Origin: Halobellus sp. MBLA0158 | GTDB taxonomy: Archaea > Halobacteriota > Halobacteria > Halobacteriales > Haloferacaceae | DNA length: 64,000 nt | Direction of reading: 5' to 3' | Assembly: GCF_041477585.1 (NCBI RefSeq) | Contig: NZ_JBGNYA010000001.1 | Coordinates: forward strand, 2,790,001-2,854,000 | Shown: one piece after another, positions 1 through 7,722 of the stretch | Layout: every line of letters starts with the position of its first letter | Numbering within the stretch: the stretch's first letter is position 1 | Program-made: the position numbers and the translations under genes | The notes under the pieces: generated by a model | What the model was told of the DNA's origin: nothing | Databases searched by the model: none | The model's input: only the letters and a program-made list of their open reading frames with translations

Positions 1-221
1 CTCGAAGGGGGGGCAGGGGGCAGGGAGCAGCTTCGGCGACCGGCACGGCCGTCCGGAGGGGGAGAGGCGTCGGACCGGACGGCCGACCGCGGGCGACGAC
101 CCTGCAAGTGGTGCTTGGGGTGGAAACGTTATATAAACGGCGTAGACTCAAATGTCGCTTTGATCATTCTCGATCAGCGACAGAATCGGCGCGGGCGCAC
201 CGCGGTCCCGACAGCCGCGGA
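1..221. other. Intergenic edge of window
   Basis: No gene is supported here. The stretch is very GC-rich except around 125-180. A TATA-like ttatataaac lies at about 129-138 and could serve a promoter, but the reading frames that cross it are high-GC shadows of the gene on the opposite strand. Confidence 0.4.
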
Positions 222-1112
222 CTACCGCTGCCACGCGATCGCGACGAAGGCCAGCGCGACCACGCCGCCGAGGAAGAAGAACGCCCCCGGCGGGAGCGAC
301 GCCACGGCCGATCCGAGCGCGCCGATCGGATCCCCGCCCGCGGCCGACTGGGTCGTCGCCGCGGCGGTCTGGGCCGCCTCCGTCGCCGTCCGCGTCGCCT
401 CCGCGACCGTCTCTGTGGGTTCCGGAAGCGGAGTCTGGGTCGGCGTCTGGGTGGGCGAGCCGGTCGCCTCCGCGATCTGCATATCGCTCTCTGTCGCCGT
501 TGGCGTCGCGGGTTCGGCCGTCGGCGTCGCGGTCGGCTCGGCCGTCGTCCCTCCGGTGAGATTCGCCCCGCCGCCCCCGGCGTCGGCCGCCGTCGCACCG
601 CCGTCGGCGGATCCGCCCGCGCCGCCGTCGCCCCCCGCGCTCCCCGCTCCGGTCGAGAGCGTCGGGCCGGCGCCCGCCCGCACGAGCCGGTCGACGACGA
701 CGCTCCCGAGCGCGACGACGCCCAGCCCGCCGAGGAGTTGGGTGAGCGCGGACTGGAGCCCGGTGGTGTCGTCCTCGCTCCCGGCGACGACGACGAGCGC
801 CTGGTCCGAGGGCGCATAGACCGTCATCTCCCGACCCTTCGCGGAGTAGGCCGTGCCGGCCGGTTCGATGAGGCCGGCGGTCTCCAGGCGATCGAGGTGG
901 TACTGGGCGTTCTGGATCGAGGTGTCCGCGCGGTCTGCGAGGTCCGATGGCGGCCCCGGTTCCTCGTGGAGTTCCCCCAGGAGCTGCCGCGCCGTCTCGG
1001 AGGAGATTGCCGCCAGAAGGTCGTCGACGTCGTCGCTGTCGAGCCCGACGACGCGGGGGTCTTTGTCCTCGTCGTCGGGGAGGTCCGGCCGGGAGGGCAG
1101 GATATCGGCCAT
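222..1112 (-). CDS. Membrane-anchored winged-helix (ArsR-like) regulator
   Basis: Probable DNA-binding regulator tethered to the membrane, 296 aa. Residues about 36-110 form an ArsR-like winged helix (the run SIQNAQYHLDRLETAGLIEP is the recognition-helix region). A hydrophobic segment follows at about 126-144, then a Gly/Ala and Thr/Pro-rich linker at about 150-265, and a final hydrophobic segment ends near FVAIAWQR. This domain order is common in haloarchaeal regulators of unknown target. I chose the ATG at 1112 because the upstream in-frame part is basic and low-complexity, unlike the acidic MADILPSRPDLPDD start. It is divergent from the small membrane gene at 1240. Signal and regulon cannot be read from sequence. 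Confidence 0.8.
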   Translation of the reverse strand: MADILPSRPDLPDDEDKDPRVVGLDSDDVDDLLAAISSETARQLLGELHEEPGPPSDLADRADTSIQNAQYHLDRLETAGLIEPAGTAYSAKGREMTVYAPSDQALVVVAGSEDDTTGLQSALTQLLGGLGVVALGSVVVDRLVRAGAGPTLSTGAGSAGGDGGAGGSADGGATAADAGGGGANLTGGTTAEPTATPTAEPATPTATESDMQIAEATGSPTQTPTQTPLPEPTETVAEATRTATEAAQTAAATTQSAAGGDPIGALGSAVASLPPGAFFFLGGVVALAFVAIAWQR

Positions 1113-1209
1113 CGCCCCACGGTATCGACGCCTGTATGATGAGTCTTCCCCCTGTCGGCGGCCGGAGCGCCGCGTCGCCGTCGCACCGCCGCGCGACGCC
1201 GGCGAAACG

Positions 1210-1217
1210 CCTTTACT
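1210..1217 (+). promoter_or_regulatory. TATA-like box for the gene at 1240
   Basis: cctttact is centred about 27 bases ahead of the ATG at 1240. This is the spacing expected if transcription starts at the start codon, giving a leaderless mRNA. Confidence 0.4.
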
Positions 1218-1239
1218 GACGCCGGGGAAAGCGGGGCGT

Positions 1240-1461
1240 ATGTCCACCTCCCGGCCGGGCGTCGTCGGCCGATCTCTCGATCTCGAACGCGGCGGCGGGC
1301 CCGCACAGGTCGACGCCGTCGTCGACTTCGCGGCGTCGAACCCGGCGCTGATCGTGCTCGTCGTCTTCCTCCTGGGCTTCGTCTTCTTCGCGTATCTGTT
1401 CGTCAGGCGGACGCTGACGGGGCTCCGGGACGGCTTCGACGAGGGCTACCGGGGGAAGTAA
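1240..1461 (+). CDS. Small single-pass membrane protein
   Basis: A 73-residue protein with one clear transmembrane segment (about residues 33-54, ALIVLVVFLLGFVFFAYLFV), followed by a charged tail ending DEGYRGK. No catalytic motif is visible. It ends five bases before the phosphate transporter gene and is probably cotranscribed with it, so it may be an accessory subunit or regulator; that is inference from position. The start is supported by a TATA-like box 27 bases upstream. Function unknown. Confidence 0.7.
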   Translation: MSTSRPGVVGRSLDLERGGGPAQVDAVVDFAASNPALIVLVVFLLGFVFFAYLFVRRTLTGLRDGFDEGYRGK

Positions 1462-1466
1462 TCGCG

Positions 1467-2663
1467 ATGGTCGCGGCCGCCATCCTCGCGACGCTCGTCG
1501 TCGCCGCGCTCGCCAGCCTGTTCATGGCGTGGTCGATCGGCGCCGGCTCGTCGGGGTCGACGCCCTTCGCTCCCGCGGTCGGCGCGAACGCCATCTCGGT
1601 GATGCGCGCGGGGTTCATCGTCGGCGTGCTCGGCCTCGCAGGCGCCGTCCTCCAGGGCGCGAACGTCACGGAAGCGGTCGGGACCGAGCTCGTCGTCGGC
1701 AACGTCCTGACCGCGTCGGCGTCGACGGTCGCGCTCCTGGTCGCGGCGGCGCTCGTCGCCACCGGCGTCTTCGCCGGCTACCCGATCGCGACCGCGTTCA
1801 CCGTCACGGGCGCGGTCGTCGGCGTCGGCCTCGCCAACGGCGGCGGGCCGGCGGTCGCCAAGTACCAGGAGATCGCGGCGCTGTGGATCCTGACGCCGTT
1901 CGTCGGCGGCGGGATCGCCTACGGGACGGCGCGGTTCCTCCGCAACGAGTCCGTCCCGGAGCCCGTCGCGGTGCCCGCACTCGGCGGCGTCGTCGGCCTG
2001 CTCGTCGCGAACGTCCGGTTCGCCGTGCTTGGCGGGGAGTCCGGCCGCTCGCTCGCCGAGGTGGGCGCGGCCGCGACACCCCCGATCGTGCTCCCGGTCG
2101 TCGGCGTCGACGCCGGCGTCATCGTCGTCTCGGCGCTCTTTGGATTGGTCGGCGCCGGGCTCGTCCGCCGGGAGGTGACGAAGGACCTCGCGCAGGGCCA
2201 GCGGCGGTTCCTCCTCGTCCTCGGCGGCCTGGTCGCCTTCTCGGCCGGCGGGAGCCAGGTCGGGCTGGCGATCGGCCCGCTCGTGCCGCTCCTGGGCGCG
2301 GTGGCGATCCCGCTGCCGGCGCTCCTCGTCGGCGGGGGGCTCGGGCTCCTCGTGGGGTCGTGGACCGGGGCGCCGCGGATGATCAAGGCGCTCTCGCAGG
2401 ATTACTCCTCGCTCGGCCCCCGCCGGTCGATCGCCGCGATGATCCCCTCGTTCGCGATCGCCCAGACGGCCGTCGCGCTCGGGATCCCCGTCTCGTTCAA
2501 CGAGATCATCGTCAGCGCCATCATCGGTAGCGGCTACGCGGCCGGCGGCGCGGGCGTGAGCCGCGAGAAGATGCTCAAGACGGCGGCCGCGTGGGTCGGA
2601 TCGCTGGCGCTGGCGTTCGGCGCCGCATACGCGGTGTTCACCGCGATCGAGTTCGTGCTGTAA
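1467..2663 (+). CDS. PiT-family inorganic phosphate transporter
   Basis: Integral membrane permease of 398 aa resembling the PiT (PF01384) family, which imports phosphate with a cation. The family's internal duplication is visible. The N-terminal copy has the Gly/Asn signature region SSGSTPFAPAVGANAISVMR followed by QGANVTEAVG, and the C-terminal half has PVSFNEIIVSAIIGSGYAAGG. About ten hydrophobic segments alternate with short loops, with a cytosolic loop near residues 235-250 (RREVTKDLAQGQRR). It sits directly behind the small membrane protein with a five-base gap. No PhoU-like gene is adjacent. The family call is firm; phosphate as substrate rests on family membership. Confidence 0.88.
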   Translation: MVAAAILATLVVAALASLFMAWSIGAGSSGSTPFAPAVGANAISVMRAGFIVGVLGLAGAVLQGANVTEAVGTELVVGNVLTASASTVALLVAAALVATGVFAGYPIATAFTVTGAVVGVGLANGGGPAVAKYQEIAALWILTPFVGGGIAYGTARFLRNESVPEPVAVPALGGVVGLLVANVRFAVLGGESGRSLAEVGAAATPPIVLPVVGVDAGVIVVSALFGLVGAGLVRREVTKDLAQGQRRFLLVLGGLVAFSAGGSQVGLAIGPLVPLLGAVAIPLPALLVGGGLGLLVGSWTGAPRMIKALSQDYSSLGPRRSIAAMIPSFAIAQTAVALGIPVSFNEIIVSAIIGSGYAAGGAGVSREKMLKTAAAWVGSLALAFGAAYAVFTAIEFVL

Positions 2664-2702
2664 AATCGAGTGTGAAGTCGGGAGTGGGGCGGACGTCGCG
2701 CG

Positions 2703-4181
2703 CTACTCCTGGGTCGGCGACTCGGACCGCTCGTCTTCGCCCTCGGAGTCGTCGTCTTCCTCGTGGTCCGGCTCCTCGGGGATCGTGATCCGGGCCTTCA
2801 TGATCCGGGTGTTGTCGACCTGTTCGATCCGGATCGTGATGCCGTCGTAGGTGATCTCTTCGCCCTCCTCGACGAGGCGGCCCGCGCGGTTGAAGATGAA
2901 GCCGGCCAGCGTCTCGAACTCCTCGCCCTCCGGGAGGTCGAGGCCGAGTTCCTCGTTGACCTCGTCGATGTTGACCTCCCCGCGGACCAGCGTCTCGCGG
3001 CCGTCGAGGGTCTCGAAGGACTCCTCCTCGTCGTCTTCGAGGATGTCACCGACGATCTCTTCGACCATGTCTTCGAGGGTGACGAGTCCCTCTGTGGTCC
3101 CGAACTCGTCGATGACGATCACCATCCGCAGGCGGTTGTCCTGGATCTCGGTGAGGAGTTCGTCGACGTTCTTCGACTCGGGGACGTGCAGCGTCGGCTG
3201 GACGAGGTCCGTCAGCGACGCGGTGCCCTCGCCGTAGTGCTTCTCGCGGACGAGGTCACGGATCGTGACGATCCCGATGATGTTGTCGAGGTTGCCGTCG
3301 TAGACCGGGACGCGCTCGTGGTCGGACTGGACGCAGGTCTCGATCGCCTCGTCGATGCTGGCGTCCTTCGGGACCGCCGTCATATCGAGCCGCGGCGTCA
3401 TCACCTCCTTGGCGATGGTCTGATTGAACCGGAAGATGCGGTCGAGCATCTCCCGTTCGTCCTCCTCGATGACGCCCTCGCGCTCGCCGGTCTGGATGAG
3501 GTCCTGGATCTCGTCGCGGGTGACGTAGGACGTCTCGATCGCCGACCGGCCGCCGGTGACCTTGTTGATCACGCGGGTCAGGTAGTCGAAGACGACGACC
3601 AGCGGGAGCAGGACGTACTCGGAGTACTTCAGCGGCCGGGCGATCCGGAGCGCCCACGACTCGGTGTTCTCGACGGCGTACGACTTGGGGGCGCTCTCGC
3701 CGAACAGGAGCACCAGGGTCGTGATCCCGAACGTCGAGACGAGGACGGCCGTCCCGGGATCGAAGAAGATCCCCACGATCGCGGTCGCGATCGACGACAT
3801 CGCGATGTTGACGATGTTGTTGCCGACGAGGATCGTAACGAGCAGGCGGTGGGGGTTGGACTTGAGCTCGGCGACCGTCTCGGCCCGCGGGACGCTGTCT
3901 TCGACCAGCGAGTCGACGCGGTGCTTCGCGATCGAGAACATCGCGATCTCCGAGGAGGAGAAGAAGGCCGAAAAGCCGATGAGGACGAGGATCGCGATCG
4001 CGCCCGCGATCGTGACGGTCGTGTCGTTGACCGGGATCGCCTGGAGGACCACGGCCGACGGCACGGCCGCCGCGTCGACGACGGTGCCGTCGATGGGACC
4101 GGCGGATCCGACGGTGATCCGTTCGACGAGGCCGCGAAGACCGCGAACGGCGAGAGACGTGAGTGGCGGAGACAAGCCCAT
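2703..4181 (-). CDS. CNNM/CorC-type (hemolysin C family) transporter
   Basis: A 492-aa membrane protein with the CNNM/CorC order: a hydrophobic DUF21 domain at about 55-230 (with FFSSSEIAMFS and the VGNNIVNI helix), paired CBS domains at about 245-370 (VMTPRLDMTAVP, then LVTLEDMVEEIVGDI), and a C-terminal CorC/HlyC domain near residues 385-465, ending in an acidic tail. The family is linked to magnesium/cobalt efflux or resistance. It converges on the phosphate transporter gene. The start is uncertain: a TATA-like TTAATT about 30 bases upstream supports the ATG at 4181, but a second TATA-like element overlaps that ATG, so a GTG at 4064 is possible. Confidence 0.85.
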   Translation of the reverse strand: MGLSPPLTSLAVRGLRGLVERITVGSAGPIDGTVVDAAAVPSAVVLQAIPVNDTTVTIAGAIAILVLIGFSAFFSSSEIAMFSIAKHRVDSLVEDSVPRAETVAELKSNPHRLLVTILVGNNIVNIAMSSIATAIVGIFFDPGTAVLVSTFGITTLVLLFGESAPKSYAVENTESWALRIARPLKYSEYVLLPLVVVFDYLTRVINKVTGGRSAIETSYVTRDEIQDLIQTGEREGVIEEDEREMLDRIFRFNQTIAKEVMTPRLDMTAVPKDASIDEAIETCVQSDHERVPVYDGNLDNIIGIVTIRDLVREKHYGEGTASLTDLVQPTLHVPESKNVDELLTEIQDNRLRMVIVIDEFGTTEGLVTLEDMVEEIVGDILEDDEEESFETLDGRETLVRGEVNIDEVNEELGLDLPEGEEFETLAGFIFNRAGRLVEEGEEITYDGITIRIEQVDNTRIMKARITIPEEPDHEEDDDSEGEDERSESPTQE

Positions 4182-4343
4182 ATAACTACGTCACCTTGTC
4201 TGGCCCGGGAATTAAGAGTTACCCTCGGCGGCGGCTACGGGCGCGAGCGCGGCCGTTCGAGGCCCGGTCCGTCGCGCCGGCGGCCGGGCGCGCGGGCTGC
4301 CGCGTGCGAAGACCTTAGGGACGGCTCGCCCCAAAGGTCGGGT

Positions 4344-4613
4344 ATGAGCGAGTCCGAGCCACAGATCACGCTGTATCGGCTCCAGGCGTGCCCGTACTGC
4401 GAGCGCGTCGTGCGCGTGTTGAACGAACTCGACCTGTCGTACCGCTCGCGGTTCATCGAGCCGATGCACTCCGAGCGGAACGTGGTGAAGCGGGTCTCCG
4501 GCAAGCGGAGCGTGCCCGCGATCGTCGACGAGAACACCGGCGTGACGATGTCGGAGTCGGCGAACATCGTCGAGTACCTGGAGAAGACCTACGGCGAGGG
4601 GGGTGCGGCCTGA
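4344..4613 (+). CDS. Glutaredoxin-like protein
   Basis: An 89-residue thioredoxin-fold protein. A dithiol CPYC motif sits near the N terminus (LQACPYCERVVRVL), a cis-proline segment follows (KRSVPAIVDENTG), and the end resembles a glutathione-transferase N domain (MSESANIVEYLEKTYG). It is likely a cytosolic thiol-disulfide reductant; in haloarchaea the small thiol is usually gamma-glutamylcysteine rather than glutathione. Its stop codon overlaps the start of the next gene, a redoxin-fold protein, so the two are translationally coupled. The ATG at 4344 is the first plausible start and has a TATA-like ccttaggg about 30 bases ahead. Confidence 0.85.
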   Translation: MSESEPQITLYRLQACPYCERVVRVLNELDLSYRSRFIEPMHSERNVVKRVSGKRSVPAIVDENTGVTMSESANIVEYLEKTYGEGGAA

Positions 4614-5122
4614 TGGTCGACTTCGAGGTCGTCTCCCTCTCGGAGGCCGACCACCCCGAGGAGGGCGACACCGCGCCGGACTTCACGCGCCCGCTCGTGA
4701 ACGAGGAGTACTGGGAGGACACCTCGCTCTCGGCGGTCGTCGCCGAGGGGCCGACGCTCCTGGCGTTCCACCCGATGGACGGCGCGTTCCCGACGACGTA
4801 CATCTGGAACGAGTACGACGACCGCGGGTTCACCGAGGACGTCCAGGTGGTCGGCCTGTCGATCTCCTCGCCGTACGAGCACAAGGACCTCCTGGCGGAG
4901 CGCGCCGAGGGCGCCCGCCTCTTTTCGGATCCCGCGGGCGACGTCGCCGAGCAGTACGGCATCGAACACGACCTCGACGGGATGACCGGCGTGGTCGAGC
5001 CCCGGCCGGCGGTCTTCCTGCTCGACGACGACCGGACGATCGAGTACGCGTGGGTCGCGAGCGAGTGGCCCGCCTTCCCCGAGTACGACGAGATCGAGGC
5101 CGCGATCGACGCCCTCGTCTGA
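4613..5122 (+). CDS. Peroxiredoxin-like (redoxin-fold) protein without cysteine
   Basis: A 169-aa protein with the AhpC/TSA-type redoxin layout: GDTAPDFTRPLVNEE, then a strand and loop TLLAFHPMDGAFPTTYIWNE, then PRPAVFLLDDDRTIEYAWV. In peroxiredoxins the loop after the first strand holds the peroxidatic Cys (PxxxT/SxxC). Here it reads PMDGAFPTTYIW and there is no Cys anywhere in the protein, so it cannot be a classical peroxidase. It overlaps the glutaredoxin stop by one base, suggesting a stable functional pair. It may be a binding, chaperone or scaffold derivative. The fold call is confident; the activity is unknown. Confidence 0.78.
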   Translation: MVDFEVVSLSEADHPEEGDTAPDFTRPLVNEEYWEDTSLSAVVAEGPTLLAFHPMDGAFPTTYIWNEYDDRGFTEDVQVVGLSISSPYEHKDLLAERAEGARLFSDPAGDVAEQYGIEHDLDGMTGVVEPRPAVFLLDDDRTIEYAWVASEWPAFPEYDEIEAAIDALV

Positions 5123-5143
5123 CCGGGATGCGAAGCGAGACCG

Positions 5144-5794
5144 ATGACTGACTTCGACGAGTCGCCCCCCGGCCGCCTGGACGGCGCGCTGGACGAAGCG
5201 GCGGCCGCGATCGAACGCGGCGAGACCGTCGTCTACCCGACCGAGACGGTGTACGGCCTCGGCGCGGACGCGACGAACGCGGAGGCGGTCGAGCGCGTCT
5301 TCGAGACGAAGGGCCGGAACCGCGACAAGCCGCTGTCGATCGGCGTGCCGTCGATCGCCGTCGCGCAGCGGCACACCCAGCCGAGCGAGCGCTCGCTCCG
5401 GTTTATGCGGGCGTTCCTGCCCGGGCCGGTCACGGTCGTCGTCGAGCGCGACCCCGCGCTCCCGGACGCCGTGACCGCTGGTCGCGACCGCGTCGGCGTG
5501 CGCATCCCCGACCACGACGTGGCGCTGGCGCTGTTCGAGCGGGTCGCGCCGACGCCCGTGACGGCGACGAGCGCGAACCGGAGCGGCGCGCCGAGCGCGG
5601 TCCGCGTCGCCGACCTGGACCCGGACCTCCGCGACTCGGTCGGCGCCGTGATCGACGCCGGCGAGGCGCCGGGCGGCGGGAGCACGGTCGTCGATCCCGA
5701 GCGGAACGTCGTCCACCGCCGGGGCGCGATGGGCGACGCCATCGTCGCGTGGCTGGCCGACGAGACCGGGACGGAGCCCGACGTCGAGGGCTGA
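5144..5794 (+). CDS. sua5: L-threonylcarbamoyladenylate synthase (Sua5/YrdC family)
   Basis: Makes threonylcarbamoyl-AMP from threonine, bicarbonate and ATP, the first step of the t6A37 modification of ANN-decoding tRNAs in the cytosol. At 216 aa it is a YrdC domain without the extra C-terminal Sua5 domain, so it is closer to the short TsaC form. Visible motifs are GETVVYPTETVYGLGADA, the ligand-binding KGRNRDKPLSIGV, PGPVTVVV and the family hallmark PVTATSANRSG. It lies 21 bases after the redoxin gene on the same strand and may share its transcript. A gene for a later tRNA modification enzyme of the t6A pathway (ms2t6A) lies far away at 60766. Confidence 0.92.
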   Translation: MTDFDESPPGRLDGALDEAAAAIERGETVVYPTETVYGLGADATNAEAVERVFETKGRNRDKPLSIGVPSIAVAQRHTQPSERSLRFMRAFLPGPVTVVVERDPALPDAVTAGRDRVGVRIPDHDVALALFERVAPTPVTATSANRSGAPSAVRVADLDPDLRDSVGAVIDAGEAPGGGSTVVDPERNVVHRRGAMGDAIVAWLADETGTEPDVEG

Positions 5795-5815
5795 CCGTTC
5801 TCTCCGTTCTCCCCG

Positions 5816-6601
5816 CTACCCCAATCCGAGCATCGTCTTCAGCGAGCGCGTCTTCGTCCCGCAGGCGCCGCGGTACTCGCAGGCCTCGCACTTCGACTTC
5901 TCGTGCGTGCGCGAGGGCACGCCCGACATCGACCGCACCGTCCAGAGGACGCGTCGGTAGGCGCTCTTGTTGCGCGTCGTCAGCCGAACCGTCCGCACGA
6001 CGCCGTGGGCGGGGTACTCGACGAGCGCTGTCGGAATGTCGCGCTCTCGCTCCCACGCGAGCGCCTTCGCGGCGGCGACCGCCCGGACGCGCTGGGGCTC
6101 CCAGACGCCCCGCTCCGGCGGCGCACCGGGGGAGATGACGACGGGCGTCGGCGAGACCCCGTTGCGGTCGCCGTCGGCGACGCTGTTGGCACCGTCGTCG
6201 CCGGCATCGACGTCGTCGGACGCCCCGTCCGCCCCGCTTCCGGCCTCAGCAGCCCCCTCGGGATCGACGCCGATCACCTTGTGGGCGATCCCGTGGCAGT
6301 CGCGGCCGCGGAGGAACGCGTCGCGGACGGCCGGCTCCGCGAGCGCGGCGTAGTCGTCGCGTTCGGCGACCGTCGCGAGGTTCGCGCGGTACTCCGCTGG
6401 CGGAACGGCGATGGGCCGATCGGCGAGGCGCTCGTCGCGCATCCCCCGGAGGCGGTCGTAGGCGAACGCGAGGTCGCGGACGGCGGCGACGTCCTCGGGC
6501 GGCGAGAGATCGTCGTCGCGGCGGGCGTAGTAGAGCTGTCGCGGGCAGTACGCGGCGCGGGCCAGGTGCGAGAACGGGATCGTCTCGGGGCGAGTAGACA
6601 C
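5816..6601 (-). CDS. Cas4-like (Dna2/RecB-type) protein, nuclease motif eroded
   Basis: A Cas4-family-like protein of 261 aa from the GTG at 6601. The N terminus has the family's first iron-sulfur Cys (FSHLARAAYCPRQLYYA) and the C terminus has the three-Cys cluster (CEACEYRGAC). Between them the usual catalytic strand (D then ExK) is not obvious: the corresponding region reads VVISPGAPPERGVWEPQRVR, and an Asp/Gly-rich filler of about 35 residues precedes it. No CRISPR array or other cas gene is present in the window, so this is a stand-alone, possibly non-nucleolytic member. The GTG start is chosen because TTCAAATAC lies about 26 bases upstream; an ATG at 6685 would add 28 residues. Confidence 0.72.
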   Translation of the reverse strand: MSTRPETIPFSHLARAAYCPRQLYYARRDDDLSPPEDVAAVRDLAFAYDRLRGMRDERLADRPIAVPPAEYRANLATVAERDDYAALAEPAVRDAFLRGRDCHGIAHKVIGVDPEGAAEAGSGADGASDDVDAGDDGANSVADGDRNGVSPTPVVISPGAPPERGVWEPQRVRAVAAAKALAWERERDIPTALVEYPAHGVVRTVRLTTRNKSAYRRVLWTVRSMSGVPSRTHEKSKCEACEYRGACGTKTRSLKTMLGLG

Positions 6602-6622
6602 GACGGAGGTGGGGCCGTCCTC

Positions 6623-6631
6623 GTATTTGAA
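6623..6631 (-). promoter_or_regulatory. TATA-like box for the Cas4-like gene
   Basis: TTCAAATAC on the minus strand is centred about 26 bases ahead of the GTG at 6601. This fits a leaderless transcript and argues against the longer ATG start at 6685, which lies upstream of it. Confidence 0.5.
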
Positions 6632-6691
6632 CGCTCGCGCGGGATCGGCCGGCTCTCGCGGCGGCGCGCGGAACGCCGCGCCCATCGGTGA

Positions 6692-7171
6692 TCAGCCGAT
6701 CTCGACGTCGAGGATCTCGATCTCGAAGACGAGCGTCCGCCCGGCGAGTTCGTGGTTGAAGTCGACCTCGACGGTTCCCTCGCGGACGGCGACGACGTCG
6801 CCGTGGAGGCCGTTTTCGGCCTCGACGTGCATCCCGGCGGTCGGATCGGTGCCGACCATCGCCGTGAACGCCTCGACGTCGTACTCGCGGACGCGCTCCT
6901 CGCGGACCTCGCCGTAGGCGGCCTCCGGCGGCACGCGGACGGTGGCGGACTCGCCGGCGTCCATCCCGCGGACCGCGTCGTCGAGTCCCTGGATCACCTC
7001 GTCCGCGCCGACAACGAAGACGAGCGGACCGTACGCGTCCGGGTCCGTCTCCGCCGGATCGGCGAGTCCCTGATCGACCGCGACGTCGTACTTCGAGGTC
7101 CCGAAGACGGTGCCGTCCTCGAACCGCCCGACGTACTCGACGGCGACCTCGTCGCCCGCGTCGATGGTCAT
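6692..7171 (-). CDS. FKBP-type peptidyl-prolyl isomerase, SlyD-like
   Basis: A 159-aa prolyl cis-trans isomerase with chaperone activity expected in the cytosol. The split FKBP core is visible: VEYVGRFEDGTVFGTSKYD at the N terminus, GADEVIQGLDDAVRGMDAGE and VRVPPEAAYGE in the middle, and VDFNHELAGRTLVFEIEIL at the C terminus. The intervening residues about 95-135 form the insert-in-flap chaperone domain. There is no His-rich metal-binding tail as in bacterial SlyD; the protein ends shortly after the FKBP core. The ATG at 7171 is chosen because the upstream open frame is a basic high-GC shadow. The gene is divergent from the DoxX gene at 7275. Confidence 0.9.
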   Translation of the reverse strand: MTIDAGDEVAVEYVGRFEDGTVFGTSKYDVAVDQGLADPAETDPDAYGPLVFVVGADEVIQGLDDAVRGMDAGESATVRVPPEAAYGEVREERVREYDVEAFTAMVGTDPTAGMHVEAENGLHGDVVAVREGTVEVDFNHELAGRTLVFEIEILDVEIG

Positions 7172-7274
7172 AGCCGGTGTCCGGGTGCCCGCGGCAAGAT
7201 TCTGTCGGGGACGGTCGCGGGAGGCGCTGCGTCGGGCCGAACGCTTATCCGCGGCGCGCGATTCACCCACGGGT

Positions 7275-7673
7275 ATGAGCGAAGCCACCGGAAGCGACGA
7301 CGGCGGCGGAAGCGCGCCGTCGCGCCTCGGACGCGTCCTGTTGGGCCTCGGCCTCGCCCTCCAGGCCTCCGAGGACTTCCGCGATATGGAGGATTCGATC
7401 GAGTACGCCGAGTCCGCGGGCGTCCCGATGCCGGAACTGGCGGCCCCGTTCGCCTCGGGGATGATGCTCGTCAGCGGCCTCGGCGTGGCGCTGTGGCGGT
7501 TCCCGCGGCTCGCCACCGGCGCCGTCGTCACCTTCCTGACGGTCGTGACCGCGACGATGCACGACTTCTGGAACGCCGACGAGGGCTCGAAGAGCGGCGA
7601 GCGACTCGCCTTCTTCGGGAACGTCGCGATGCTCGGCGGGGCTCTCGTGTTCCTCCGCGAGGCCTGGAAGTAA
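7275..7673 (+). CDS. DoxX-family membrane protein
   Basis: A 132-aa protein with four hydrophobic helices, matching the DoxX/DUF417-like group in size and topology. The segments start near RVLLGLGLALQASEDFRD, APFASGMMLVSGLGVALW, TGAVVTFLTVVTATMHDFW and LAFFGNVAMLGGALVFL. The conserved TATMHDFW helix with a His is typical of the group. Members are linked to thiol or redox stress or to quinone oxidoreductases, but the role here is not defined. A TATA-like cttatcc lies about 29 bases upstream of the ATG at 7275. The next gene on this strand starts 49 bases after its stop. Confidence 0.8.
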   Translation: MSEATGSDDGGGSAPSRLGRVLLGLGLALQASEDFRDMEDSIEYAESAGVPMPELAAPFASGMMLVSGLGVALWRFPRLATGAVVTFLTVVTATMHDFWNADEGSKSGERLAFFGNVAMLGGALVFLREAWK

Positions 7674-7722
7674 CCACAGCGGCGCGGCGACTCGCGCCGC
7701 ACCAGAGACAGAATTCAGACCT

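Noticed and set aside
2763-4613. 616-codon plus-strand frame opposite the CorC-like gene
   Set aside because: Its first 525 codons are an antisense shadow rich in Asp/Val/Leu/Arg; only the end (4344-4613) is a real gene, the glutaredoxin.
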